A stretch of DNA of 64,000 bases from Salipiger marinus. GTDB taxonomy: Bacteria; Pseudomonadota; Alphaproteobacteria; Rhodobacterales; Rhodobacteraceae. Of this stretch, positions 15,528 through 24,027 are shown piece after piece. The stretch lies in contig NZ_FNEJ01000003.1 of the NCBI RefSeq assembly GCF_900100085.1, positions 248,001-312,000 on the forward strand, given 5' to 3'. Position 1 is the stretch's first letter. Every line of letters starts with the position of its first letter. The notes under the pieces were generated by a model. It ran no database searches. It had not been told where the DNA came from and saw only the letters and a program-made list of their open reading frames with translations. The position numbers and the translations under genes are program-made.

Positions 15528-16769
15528 ATGACACTCAAGACCACCCGCAGGACCGTTCTGCGGACCGGCGCCGCCGGGCTCGCGCTGGGGCTGGCGGCCC
15601 CGGCCTATCTGCGGGCGCAGGGCGCCCCGCTGAAGATCGGCCACCTGACCCCCACCACCGGCTTTCTGGGACCGCTTGGCGAATATGCCCAGATGGGCAT
15701 CAAGCTGGCGGTGGAGCATATCAACGCCAATGGCGGCGCGGGCGGCCGTCAGGTCGAGCTGATCATGGAGGACAGCGTCAACCCGCAGACCGCCTCGACC
15801 AAGGCCGAACGCATGTTCGAACGCGATCAGGTCGATTTCATCATCGGCGAGATCTCTTCGGCCTCCTGCCTGACCATCAGTCAGGTCGCGGCGCGCTATG
15901 GCAAATGTTTCGTCAACACCGGCGGCAATTCCGACAGCCTGCGCGGGGCGGACTGCAACCGCTACATGTTCCATGTCGAGACGCAGAACTCGATGTATGT
16001 GAATGCCGAGGGCGAATATTTCGACGCGCAAGGCATGGTAGACGGCAAGAACTGGTACACGCTCAGCGCCGATTACGCCTTTGGCCATGACCTGCTGAAC
16101 GCGGCCAAGGCGTTTCTGGACGCCAATGGCGGCGTGCTGGTGGGCGACGATCTGGTACCGACGGATGCCACCGATTTCTCGTCCTATCTGCTGAAGATCC
16201 GGCAGGCCGAGCCGGATGTGGTTGCGCTGAACCTTGCGGGCACGCAGATCACCAACTTCTTCAAGCAATATGGCGAATTCGGGCTGGATTTCACGCTGGG
16301 CGGCTTTGGCTTCGACACCGTGTCGGCATGGGCGGCAGGCGCGCAGAACTTCCGCGGCACATGGCCCAACGTCTGGAACCACCTCGTGCAGAATGACGCA
16401 AGCCAAGCCTTCGTGCAGGCCTTCACCACCGCCTATGGCAAGCCGCCGGAAAATCAGGCCTGGGGCGATTACAACGCGGGCCTCATCATGGCGCAGGCCG
16501 TGACCGCAGCCGGAGAGGCGGGCGGCGACGCGCTGGTGGCCTATCTGGAAAGCCCAGAGGCGCAGTTCGACCTGATGAAATCGCGCAAGGGCTATTTCCG
16601 CCCCTCCGACCACCAGCTGATCCAGGAGATCTATGCCATCACCGCGCTGCCCGCCGGTGAGGCGCAGAACGAATGGGACATCTTCACCACCTCCGATCCG
16701 GTCCCCGCTGCCAATGAACCGCTGGAACGGCTCGCCACCAGCGTGACCGGCGGCACCTGCAGCTTCTGA
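15528..16769 (+). CDS. LIV-type ABC transporter substrate-binding protein
   Basis: A 413-residue periplasmic binding protein of the type 1 (LivK/Peripla_BP_6) fold. A Tat-like signal is visible (TTRRTVLRTGAAGLALGLAA). The mature start APLKIGHLTPTTGFLGPLGE and the VDFIIGEISSASCL region are typical of LIV-family receptors. The start is at 15528 because AAGGGAGGAG precedes it. It heads the operon with LivH and the fused LivMGF. The ligand is unknown; the enzyme genes downstream suggest a small hydroxy- or keto-acid derivative. Confidence 0.92.
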   Translation: MTLKTTRRTVLRTGAAGLALGLAAPAYLRAQGAPLKIGHLTPTTGFLGPLGEYAQMGIKLAVEHINANGGAGGRQVELIMEDSVNPQTASTKAERMFERDQVDFIIGEISSASCLTISQVAARYGKCFVNTGGNSDSLRGADCNRYMFHVETQNSMYVNAEGEYFDAQGMVDGKNWYTLSADYAFGHDLLNAAKAFLDANGGVLVGDDLVPTDATDFSSYLLKIRQAEPDVVALNLAGTQITNFFKQYGEFGLDFTLGGFGFDTVSAWAAGAQNFRGTWPNVWNHLVQNDASQAFVQAFTTAYGKPPENQAWGDYNAGLIMAQAVTAAGEAGGDALVAYLESPEAQFDLMKSRKGYFRPSDHQLIQEIYAITALPAGEAQNEWDIFTTSDPVPAANEPLERLATSVTGGTCSF

Positions 16770-16845
16770 GCGCCCGTTTCCCGCATCCGGGGGCGCGCAA
16801 GCCGCGCCCCCGACCCTGACCGGACACAAGGAGGCACGTCGCCAC

Positions 16846-17721
16846 ATGCTGGGGCTTTTTATCGCGCAGGTGCTGAACGGCCTGCTGGACGGCACCTATT
16901 ACCTGCTGATCGCGCTTGGCCTGTCGCTGATCTTTTCGCTGGGCGGCATCATCAACCTTGCCCATGGGGCATTTTTTGCCATCGGCGCCTATCTTGCCAT
17001 CCTCATCACGCCGGTCACCGGCTTTTTCGGCGCGCTGATCCTTGTGCCGCTGATCGTGGCGGGTCTGGGCATGGTGACCGAACGCACGCTGTTCACCCGG
17101 TTCTACCGCATCGACCCGCTTTATTCGCTGCTGCTGACCTTCGGGCTCGCCATGGTGATCGAACAGGGTCTGCGCTGGATCTTCGGCGCCTCGCCGCAAA
17201 GCTACAACATGCCCGACATCCTGCGCGGGCAGGTGTTCTTCGGCGATTTCATCTATTCGCGCTACCGCATCTTCCTGATCGCCGTGGCGGTGCTGGCCGT
17301 GGCCGGGCTGTGGGTGCTGCTCAACCGCACCGCCTTTGGCCGCATCGTGCGCGCAGGCGTGCAGAACCCCGAAATCGTCGGCAGCCTTGGCATTTCGCTG
17401 CGGCCCTACCTGTCGGTGGTGGCGGGCATCGCCATCGGGCTTGCCGGGCTGGCGGGCGTGCTGCTGTCGCCCATCTACACCATCCACCCCGCCATGGGGG
17501 CAGAGATCATCACGCTGGCCTTCGTGGTGGTGGTCATCGGCGGGCTGGGATCGTTCTGGGGCGTCATCATCGCCGCCGTGCTGGTCGGCCTGACCAAGGG
17601 CGTGCTGGTCGCCGTGGGCCTGTCGTCCTGGTCCACCGCCGCCATCTATCTTCTGATGTTCGTGGTCCTGCTGCTGCGCCCGCGCGGCCTGCTGGGCGAA
17701 CGCATCCTGCGATTCGAGTGA
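16846..17721 (+). CDS. LIV-type ABC transporter permease LivH
   Basis: A 291-residue inner-membrane permease with about eight hydrophobic segments and the BPD_transp_2 signature (SLIFSLGGIINLAHGAFFAIGAYL; GLGSFWGVIIAAVLVGL). It pairs with the LivM part of the next gene to form the channel. It lies 77 bp after the binding-protein gene, and the next start is 5 bp after its stop. Confidence 0.95.
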   Translation: MLGLFIAQVLNGLLDGTYYLLIALGLSLIFSLGGIINLAHGAFFAIGAYLAILITPVTGFFGALILVPLIVAGLGMVTERTLFTRFYRIDPLYSLLLTFGLAMVIEQGLRWIFGASPQSYNMPDILRGQVFFGDFIYSRYRIFLIAVAVLAVAGLWVLLNRTAFGRIVRAGVQNPEIVGSLGISLRPYLSVVAGIAIGLAGLAGVLLSPIYTIHPAMGAEIITLAFVVVVIGGLGSFWGVIIAAVLVGLTKGVLVAVGLSSWSTAAIYLLMFVVLLLRPRGLLGERILRFE

Positions 17722-17725
17722 TCCC

Positions 17726-20236
17726 ATGCCCCGCATCCATCCGCTTCTGATCGCTGCCGCAGCGCTGATCGCCCTGCCCTTCGTCATCCTTGCCGCAGGC
17801 CTGACCTATACCTCCGCCACCGAGGTGGTGGTCTATGGTCTGGCCTGCATGGGGCTCAACATCCTTGCCGGGCGCACCGGGCTCATCAGCTTCGGCCATG
17901 GCGCGTGGTTCGGGCTGGGCGCCTATCTGGCCGGGCTCACCTCGCTGGCCATGGGCGGTGCCTTCCTGATCCCGCTTCTGGTGGCGGTGCTGGCCACCGG
18001 CGTGATCTCCGCCGCCTTCGGTGCGCTGATCCTGCGCCGCAGGGGGGTCTATTTCTCGCTCATGACGCTGGCGCTGTCGGCGCTTGGCTTCACCATCGCT
18101 TTCCGCTGGACCGAGGTGACCGGCGGCGAGAACGGTCTGGGCGGCATCGACCGGCCCAGCTTTGCCGGGCTCGATTTCGAGATGTCCGAACCCTATTACT
18201 GGCTGGTCGCCGCCATCGCCTTTGCCGTGCTGGTGCTGCTGTGGCGGTTCAACAATTCGCCGCTGGGATCGGTGCTGCTGGCCATCCGCGAGAATGAACA
18301 GCGCACGCGCTTTCTTGGCTATCCGGTGGACCGCTACAAGCTGGCGGCCTTCGTGCTGTCGGCCACCATCACCGCGCTGGCAGGCGTGCTGCTGCTTTAC
18401 AAGAACCGCATGACCTCGGCAGAGCCGATGTCGGTGATCTTTTCCGGCGAACTGCTGGCCATGGTGGTCATCGGGGGGATGCGCAGCTTCATCGGGCCAG
18501 CCATCGGCGCGCTGTTCTACATCCTGTTCCGGGAATACCTGTCGATCTACACCGACAACTGGCTGTTCTGGTTCGGTCTGGTCTTCATGATCTTCGTGCT
18601 TTACGCCCGCGACGGGCTGGTGGGCATCCCCGGCCAGATCCGCCGCGCGCTGAACCCGCCCGCCGAAACCGGCGCCGCCATGGCCAACCGCCGGGCCGAA
18701 ATCCGCCCCCTGCCCGATTTCCTGAAACCCGCAAGCCACAGCGAGGCACCGCTTCTGGTGGCGCGCGGCATCTCCAAGCAGTTCGGCGGGCTCAAGGCGG
18801 TGGACGAGGTGTCGATCTCGGTCCGCGACCGCAGCCTGCATGCGCTGATCGGGCCCAATGGCGCGGGCAAGACCACCGCCTTCAACCTGATGTCGGGGCT
18901 GCATACCCCCGATGGCGGCGAGGTGACGCTGGCGGGCAGGCCGCTGTCGGGCCGCAGCCCCGAGGAGATCTCGGAGGCCGGGATCGGGCGCAGCTTCCAG
19001 ATCACCAACCTGTTTCCGGCGCTCAGCGTGCGGGAAAACATCCGGCTTGCCGTGCAGGCCGGGGATCCGCGGCGCATGAACCCGCTGATCCGCGCCCGCA
19101 ACCTTGGGCAGGTCAACGACCGCACCACCCAGATCATGGACTATGCGGGCCTGTCGGGCATGGACGAGGCCGAGGCGGGCGCGCTGTCCTATGGCGGGCA
19201 GCGGCTGCTGGATCTGGGGCTGGCGCTGGGGAACAGCCCGCGCATCCTGCTGGCGGACGAACCGCTGGCGGGCCTGTCGGTGGCCGAACGCGAACGGGTC
19301 GGCCTGCTTATCAAGGCGCTGAGCCGCGACATCCCGGTGCTGCTGGTCGAACATGACATCGACCGGGTGTTCGAACTGGCCGATCATGTCACGGTGATGA
19401 ACGAAGGTCAGGTGCTGCTGGACGGCACCGTGGAGGAGGCGCGCGGCGATGCCCGCGTGCAGGAGGTCTATATCGGCTCCGGCACCTCCGCCGTGGCGGC
19501 CAAGCCGCGCGTCAGCGCCGTGCAGGACAAGGTGCTGCTGTCGCTCGAGAAGGTGAATGTCAGCTATGGCAAAAGCCACATCCTCAACGATGTCAGCTTC
19601 GATCTGCGGCAGGGCGAAATCCTTGCCCTGCTCGGGCGCAACGGCGCGGGCAAGTCGACGCTGCTGAAATCGCTGATCGGCATCGCCCCGGTGGGCTCGG
19701 GCGAAATCCGGCTCGACGGGCGGGTGATCTCGGGCGAATCCTCGGCGGCGATGGCGCGGGCGGGCATTTCCTACGTGCCGCAGGGGCGCGGGCTCTTCGC
19801 GGGCATGTCGGTGCGCGACAATCTGGAACTGGGCCGGATCCAGCGCCGCACCGGCGAGGGCACGCACTGGTCGCAGGACCGCATCTTCGCCTATTTCCCC
19901 CGCCTGCGCGACCGCATCGACACGCCCGCCGATTACCTGTCGGGCGGCGAGCAGCAGATGGCGGCGGTGGCCCGCGCGCTGTCGGGCGACACCCGCGTGC
20001 TGCTGCTGGACGAACCGTTCGAGGGGCTGGCCCCCGCCGTGGTCGAACAGCTGTTCGACACCTTCGACCGGCTGCGGCAGGATGTGTCCATCATCATCGT
20101 GGACCATAACCTTGATCTGGCGCTGACGCTGTCGGACCGGACCGTGGCGCTGGAACGCGGACGCATCATCCACGAAGGCCCCTCCGCCGCGCTGGCCAGC
20201 GATCTGGATCTGCGGCGCAAGGTGCTCTGGCTTTGA
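17726..20236 (+). CDS. Fused LivM permease - LivG ATPase - LivF ATPase
   Basis: One uninterrupted 836-residue reading frame holds three proteins normally made separately. Residues about 1-310 are the LivM permease (GRTGLISFGHGAWFGLGAYL). Residues about 342-590 are LivG, with Walker A GPNGAGKTT (376-384), signature LSYGGQ and Walker B RILLADE. Residues about 603-836 are LivF, with Walker A GRNGAGKST (637-645), signature LSGGEQ and Walker B RVLLLDE. Both ATPase sites look intact. Linkers at about 310-342 and 585-602 are short and Ala/Pro-rich. No stop or frameshift separates the parts. No separate livG or livF is nearby. Confidence 0.95.
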   Translation: MPRIHPLLIAAAALIALPFVILAAGLTYTSATEVVVYGLACMGLNILAGRTGLISFGHGAWFGLGAYLAGLTSLAMGGAFLIPLLVAVLATGVISAAFGALILRRRGVYFSLMTLALSALGFTIAFRWTEVTGGENGLGGIDRPSFAGLDFEMSEPYYWLVAAIAFAVLVLLWRFNNSPLGSVLLAIRENEQRTRFLGYPVDRYKLAAFVLSATITALAGVLLLYKNRMTSAEPMSVIFSGELLAMVVIGGMRSFIGPAIGALFYILFREYLSIYTDNWLFWFGLVFMIFVLYARDGLVGIPGQIRRALNPPAETGAAMANRRAEIRPLPDFLKPASHSEAPLLVARGISKQFGGLKAVDEVSISVRDRSLHALIGPNGAGKTTAFNLMSGLHTPDGGEVTLAGRPLSGRSPEEISEAGIGRSFQITNLFPALSVRENIRLAVQAGDPRRMNPLIRARNLGQVNDRTTQIMDYAGLSGMDEAEAGALSYGGQRLLDLGLALGNSPRILLADEPLAGLSVAERERVGLLIKALSRDIPVLLVEHDIDRVFELADHVTVMNEGQVLLDGTVEEARGDARVQEVYIGSGTSAVAAKPRVSAVQDKVLLSLEKVNVSYGKSHILNDVSFDLRQGEILALLGRNGAGKSTLLKSLIGIAPVGSGEIRLDGRVISGESSAAMARAGISYVPQGRGLFAGMSVRDNLELGRIQRRTGEGTHWSQDRIFAYFPRLRDRIDTPADYLSGGEQQMAAVARALSGDTRVLLLDEPFEGLAPAVVEQLFDTFDRLRQDVSIIIVDHNLDLALTLSDRTVALERGRIIHEGPSAALASDLDLRRKVLWL

Positions 20237-20247
20237 AAGGACTACCC

Positions 20248-21192
20248 ATGACCGACCCCGTTGCCATCATCGGCGCTGGCCTCATCGGCCGCTCTTGGGC
20301 CGCGCTCTTTGCCCGCGCGGGCCATCCGGTGCAGGTCTGGGACGCCGATCCCGGCGTGCTGGACCGCTTTGCCGCCGATATGGCCACGCTCTGCGACACG
20401 CTGCTGGCCGAACAGCTGCTGACCGACCGCGACGCCACGCTCGCCCGCATCCGCACCTGCCCCACGCTGGAAGAGGCGATGGCGGGCGTGGCGCTGGTGC
20501 AGGAAAACGGCCCCGAACGGCTGGAGGTGAAGCAGGATCTGTTCGCCCGGCTGGATGCGGCGGCAGCGCCCGGCACCATCCTTGCCTCCTCCACCTCCGC
20601 CATCGTCGCCTCGCGCTTCACCGAAGGGCTGGCGGGGCGGGCGCGCTGTCTGGTGGCGCATCCGGTGAACCCGCCGCATCTGGTGCCGGTGGTCGAGCTG
20701 TGCCCCGCGCCATGGACCGACAGCGCCACGCTCGACCGGGCGGAGGCGCTGTATCACGGCATCGGGCAGGTGCCGGTGCGCATGACGGAAGAACGCGACG
20801 GCTTCGTGCTGAACCGGCTGCAGGGCGCGCTGCTGGCCGAGGCGATGCGGCTCTTGGGCGAAGGCGTGGTCAGCGTCGAGGGGCTGGACGCCACCATCAA
20901 GCACGGGCTGGGGCTGCGCTGGTCCTTCATGGGGCCGATGGAAACCATCGACCTCAACGCGCCCGGCGGCATCGTCGATTACATGAGCCGTTATGGCGGC
21001 TTCTACGCGCGGCTGGCCGAGGCGCCCGCCGGGCCAGAGGTCTTTGACGTGGCCAATGCCGAAAAGATCGCCGCAAGCTGGCCGCAGGACCGCAGCCCCG
21101 ACCGCATCCGGGCGCGGCAGGACATCCGCGATGCGCGGCTGGCAGCGCTGCGCCGTCATTTCGCCGCCGAACCCACCCCAGATCAGAACTGA
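20248..21192 (+). CDS. 3-hydroxyacyl-CoA dehydrogenase-family 3-hydroxyacid dehydrogenase (lambda-crystallin/CRYL1-like)
   Basis: A 314-residue NAD-dependent enzyme. The Rossmann motif is IIGAGLIGRSWA (residues 6-17), the catalytic His segment is AHPVNPPHLVPVVEL, and the C-terminal region has MGPMETIDLNAPGG. The last motif resembles lambda-crystallin (L-gulonate 3-dehydrogenase) more than fatty-acid 3-hydroxyacyl-CoA or L-carnitine dehydrogenases. It probably oxidises a free beta-hydroxy acid to a beta-keto acid. The start at 20248 is chosen over an upstream in-frame ATG that overlaps the LivMGF end. BKACE, which cleaves beta-keto acids, follows 12 bp later. Confidence 0.88.
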   Translation: MTDPVAIIGAGLIGRSWAALFARAGHPVQVWDADPGVLDRFAADMATLCDTLLAEQLLTDRDATLARIRTCPTLEEAMAGVALVQENGPERLEVKQDLFARLDAAAAPGTILASSTSAIVASRFTEGLAGRARCLVAHPVNPPHLVPVVELCPAPWTDSATLDRAEALYHGIGQVPVRMTEERDGFVLNRLQGALLAEAMRLLGEGVVSVEGLDATIKHGLGLRWSFMGPMETIDLNAPGGIVDYMSRYGGFYARLAEAPAGPEVFDVANAEKIAASWPQDRSPDRIRARQDIRDARLAALRRHFAAEPTPDQN

Positions 21193-21204
21193 AGGACCAG
21201 ACCC

Positions 21205-22134
21205 ATGGCCAAACCCCGCAAGGTCATCATCACCTGCGCCGTCACCGGCGCCATCCACACGCCGTCGATGTCGGAACATCTGCCGGTCAGCGCGGCAGAG
21301 ATCGCCGAAGCCGCGCTTGGCGCTGCCGAGGCGGGTGCCGCCGTGGTGCACCTGCACGCGCGCGACCCGCAGGATGGCCGCCCCGACCAGTCCCCCGAGG
21401 CGTTCACGCCGTTTCTGGGCGTCATCAAGCAGGGCTCCAACGTGGTGGTGAACATCACCACCGGCGGCGCCCCCACCATGACCATCGAGGAACGGGTGCG
21501 CCCCGCCGCCACCCACCAGCCCGAGGTCGCCTCGCTCAACATGGGGTCGATGAATTTCGGGCTGTTCCCGATGCTCAAGCGCTTCCCCGATCTCAAGCAC
21601 CAGTGGGAACGCGACTATCTGGCCAACAAGAACATCATCTTCAACAACAGCTTCGGACAGGTCGAACATATCCTGACCACGCTGGGGCCGCTGGGAACCA
21701 AGTTCGAATTCGAATGCTACGACACCTCGCATCTTTATAACCTCAAGCATTTCCTCGACGAGGGGCTGGTGAAGGGGCCGCTGTTCATCCAGACCGTGTT
21801 CGGGCTGATGGGCGGGATCGGCGCCCATCCCGAGGACGTGCTGCACATGAAGCGCACCGCCGACCGGCTCTTTGGCGACCAGTATCGCTGGTCGGTGCTG
21901 GGCGCGGGCCGCAACCAGCTGCCCATCGCCGCCATGGCCGCCGCCATGGGCGGGCATGTGCGCGTGGGGCTGGAGGATTCGCTGTGGCTCGCTCCCGGCG
22001 TGCTGGCGCGCAGCAATGCCGAACAGGTCCAGAAGGCCCGCCAGATCATCGAAGGTCTGGGGCTGGAGATCGCCACCCCCAACGACGCGCGCGAGATCCT
22101 CGAGCTGAAAGGCCCCGACCGCGTGGCCTTCTGA
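21205..22134 (+). CDS. BKACE family beta-keto acid cleavage enzyme (DUF849)
   Basis: A 309-residue TIM-barrel enzyme of the 3-keto-5-aminohexanoate cleavage family. The zinc-binding HxH is in VVHLHARDPQDGRP (about residues 48-61). Other family segments are NITTGGAP, NMGSMNFG and SVLGAGRNQLP. BKACE enzymes combine a beta-keto acid with acetyl-CoA to give acetoacetate and a new CoA ester. Placed after a beta-hydroxyacid dehydrogenase and transporter, it would carry out the carbon-carbon cleavage step. Dehydrocarnitine is one known BKACE substrate, but the neighbouring dehydrogenase is not clearly carnitine-specific. Confidence 0.93.
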   Translation: MAKPRKVIITCAVTGAIHTPSMSEHLPVSAAEIAEAALGAAEAGAAVVHLHARDPQDGRPDQSPEAFTPFLGVIKQGSNVVVNITTGGAPTMTIEERVRPAATHQPEVASLNMGSMNFGLFPMLKRFPDLKHQWERDYLANKNIIFNNSFGQVEHILTTLGPLGTKFEFECYDTSHLYNLKHFLDEGLVKGPLFIQTVFGLMGGIGAHPEDVLHMKRTADRLFGDQYRWSVLGAGRNQLPIAAMAAAMGGHVRVGLEDSLWLAPGVLARSNAEQVQKARQIIEGLGLEIATPNDAREILELKGPDRVAF

Positions 22135-22203
22135 ACGGGTCCGCCGTGGCCCGGGGCGCAAGGTTTGCTCCCCCTCCCGCCCAAGGTCCGGCGGATCTGC
22201 CTC

Positions 22204-22235
22204 CGCCCCCGGTGCGCCCTTACGCGCCGGGGGCG
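22204..22235. terminator. Strong terminator hairpin between convergent genes
   Basis: A 13-bp stem (22204-22216 with 22223-22235; one T-G wobble) and the 6-base loop CCCTTA. It lies between the convergent BKACE and RpiR genes and could serve both. Confidence 0.65.
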
Positions 22236-22242
22236 ATCCCGC

Positions 22243-23112
22243 TCAGGGCTTGCGGAAGAGCCGCGTCAGTTCGAACAGCGCATCCAGCCGTTCGAACCTG
22301 TCCCGCGCCTCGGGCCAGCGGTGTTCCTGCGCCGCCGCCACCAGCGCCTCGACCAGCGACAGCGTGGCGATGTTGCTGTCCCATGCCGACGGGATTTCCA
22401 CCCAGCAGTTGAAGGTATGCGCGGCGACGCTGGCGATGGGGCTCGACCACTGGTCGGTGATCAGGATCACCTGCATGCTGCGGGCCTGCGCGATCTCGGC
22501 CAGCCGCAGCAGGTTTTCCTCATACCGGCGGATGTCAAAGATCAGCAGCGTGTCGCCTTCGGTCATGTCCAGCACGTAATGCGGCCATGTGGCGGAGGAG
22601 GAGGTCAGATGCGTGACCCGCGCCCGGATCGCCTGAAAATGAGTAAAGGCATATTCCGCAAGGGACCGGGTGATGCGCCCGCCCACAACGTAAAGCCGCC
22701 CCTCCGGCGAGGCGAGCCGTGCCGCCGCCGCGTCGAACTGCGCGGTGTCCACATGGGCGAAGGTCTGGCGCAGGTTCTGGGTCACCGCCTCGGCGAAACG
22801 GTTCAGCAGATGCGAATCCGGCGCCTCCGCCGCCCAGACCGCGCGCCGCGCCTCGGGGCCCGACACCTTGGCCTGCAGCTCGCCCAGCAGGGCGGCATGA
22901 AAGGCGGGATAGCCCTTGAAGCCCAGCTTCTGCACCATGCGCGCCACGGTCGGCGTCGACACGCCCGCATTAGCCGCCGCCTGCGTGATGGAGGACAGGC
23001 CCGCGCCGGGGTAATCGTCCAGCAGGGCCTGGGCGAACTTGCGTTCCGACTGGGTCAGCTGGGCGTGATGTTCGCGGATCAGCTGGCGCACGGTGCCTGA
23101 CGGTGTGGTCAT
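22243..23112 (-). CDS. RpiR-family transcriptional regulator (HTH + SIS)
   Basis: A 289-residue regulator. The N-terminal HTH_6 domain (TQAAANAGVSTPTVARMVQK, about residues 44-63) is followed by a SIS ligand-binding domain (VVGGRITRSLAEYAF; EGDTLLIFDIRRYEEN; VILITDQWSSPIA). SIS domains usually bind phosphosugars, but RpiR members in this family of bacteria often control amino-acid or amine catabolism. It is divergent from the amidohydrolase/TRAP operon. Dyads at 23192-23235 are the likely operators. The start at 23112 gives the normal family length. Confidence 0.92.
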   Translation of the reverse strand: MTTPSGTVRQLIREHHAQLTQSERKFAQALLDDYPGAGLSSITQAAANAGVSTPTVARMVQKLGFKGYPAFHAALLGELQAKVSGPEARRAVWAAEAPDSHLLNRFAEAVTQNLRQTFAHVDTAQFDAAAARLASPEGRLYVVGGRITRSLAEYAFTHFQAIRARVTHLTSSSATWPHYVLDMTEGDTLLIFDIRRYEENLLRLAEIAQARSMQVILITDQWSSPIASVAAHTFNCWVEIPSAWDSNIATLSLVEALVAAAQEHRWPEARDRFERLDALFELTRLFRKP

Positions 23113-23191
23113 CGGCGGCCTTTCCCGGATGGTTTTTTGTGCAGTTCCCCGCGCGCCGTGCAGCCTGCCCACAACCACGCTCCGGAAACTG

Positions 23192-23235
23192 GAAAATTAT
23201 TGACGCAATATTTTCGGCGTGGAAAGGTTTTTCCA
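23192..23235. promoter_or_regulatory. Double GAAA/TTTC inverted repeat, probable RpiR operator
   Basis: Dyad 1 (23192-23215) has arms GAAAAT(T)ATTG and CAATATTTTC around ACG; one extra T is the only break in symmetry. Dyad 2 (23220-23235) is TGGAAA-GGTT-TTTCCA. A further GGAAA half-site lies just upstream at 23183-23187. The AT-rich cluster ends 18 bp before the GTG of the amidohydrolase gene and 80 bp from the RpiR start. Confidence 0.6.
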
Positions 23236-23253
23236 GAGCAGAGGGGATCAGCC

Positions 23254-24027
23254 GTGACCGCCACGACGGAAACAGCCTTTCAGATCATCAACAAGACCGG
23301 GCGCGGCCCTGCCGTGCTGCTGTGCGAACACGCCTCGGCGCTGATTCCGCCAGAGTATCACGGATTGGGGCTGGCGGAGGAGGATCTGCACAGCCACGCG
23401 GTCTGGGATCCGGGCGCGCTGGCACTGGCAGAGGCGCTGTCCGCCGCCCTTGACGCGCCGCTGGTGGCGGGGGCGGTGTCGCGGCTGGTCTATGACTGCA
23501 ACCGCCCGCCCGAGGCGCCGTCTGCCATGCCCGAACGCAGCGAACGCATCGCGGTGCCGGGCAATGCCGGCCTGTCACCCGAGGCACGGGCGGCGCGCGT
23601 GGCGCAGGTCTATACCCCCTTCTGCGACGCGGTGGACCGGGTTCTGGCGGCCCGGCAGGCGCAGGGCACGCCCTTTGCGCTGGTCACGCTGCACAGCTTC
23701 ACGCCGCTCTGGCACGGCACCCCGCGCGAAGTGGAGCTGGGCCTGCTGCATGATGCCGACAGCCGTCTGGCCGATGCGATGCTGGACCATGCCGCCGCCC
23801 TGCCCCACCGGATCCTGCGCCGCAACGCGCCCTATGGCCCCGAGGATGGCGTGACCCATTCGCTGCAGCGTCACGGCCTGCGCCATGGCCTGCCCAATGT
23901 GATGATCGAGGCGCGCAACGACCTGCTTGCCGATGCCGCAGCGGTAGAGGCCATGGCGGACGAGCTGCTGGCCCTGCTGCGCCCCGCTTTTGCCACGCTG
24001 GGACTGGCGGAGGCGCATCATGCCTGA
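23254..24027 (+). CDS. N-formylglutamate amidohydrolase family protein
   Basis: A 257-residue zinc hydrolase of the N-formylglutamate amidohydrolase (HutG/FGase) family. Family segments are LLCEHASALIPPEY, DCNRPPEAPSA, LVTLHSFTPLW and PNVMIEARNDLL. The start is a GTG at 23254 preceded by AGAGGGG; the only in-frame ATG upstream would run through the operator dyads. No hut genes are present. Beside a glutamine-synthetase-like ligase it may instead hydrolyse a gamma-glutamyl amide. The next gene starts 8 bp inside its 3' end. Confidence 0.87.
   Translation: MTATTETAFQIINKTGRGPAVLLCEHASALIPPEYHGLGLAEEDLHSHAVWDPGALALAEALSAALDAPLVAGAVSRLVYDCNRPPEAPSAMPERSERIAVPGNAGLSPEARAARVAQVYTPFCDAVDRVLAARQAQGTPFALVTLHSFTPLWHGTPREVELGLLHDADSRLADAMLDHAAALPHRILRRNAPYGPEDGVTHSLQRHGLRHGLPNVMIEARNDLLADAAAVEAMADELLALLRPAFATLGLAEAHHA

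Noticed and set aside
17567-20173. 868-codon open frame on the minus strand
   Set aside because: Antisense to livH and the LivMGF fusion; no family motif.
21205-22134. Calling the BKACE a dehydrocarnitine cleavage enzyme
   Set aside because: The neighbouring dehydrogenase resembles lambda-crystallin rather than L-carnitine dehydrogenase and no betaine-degradation genes are present, so the specific substrate is left open.
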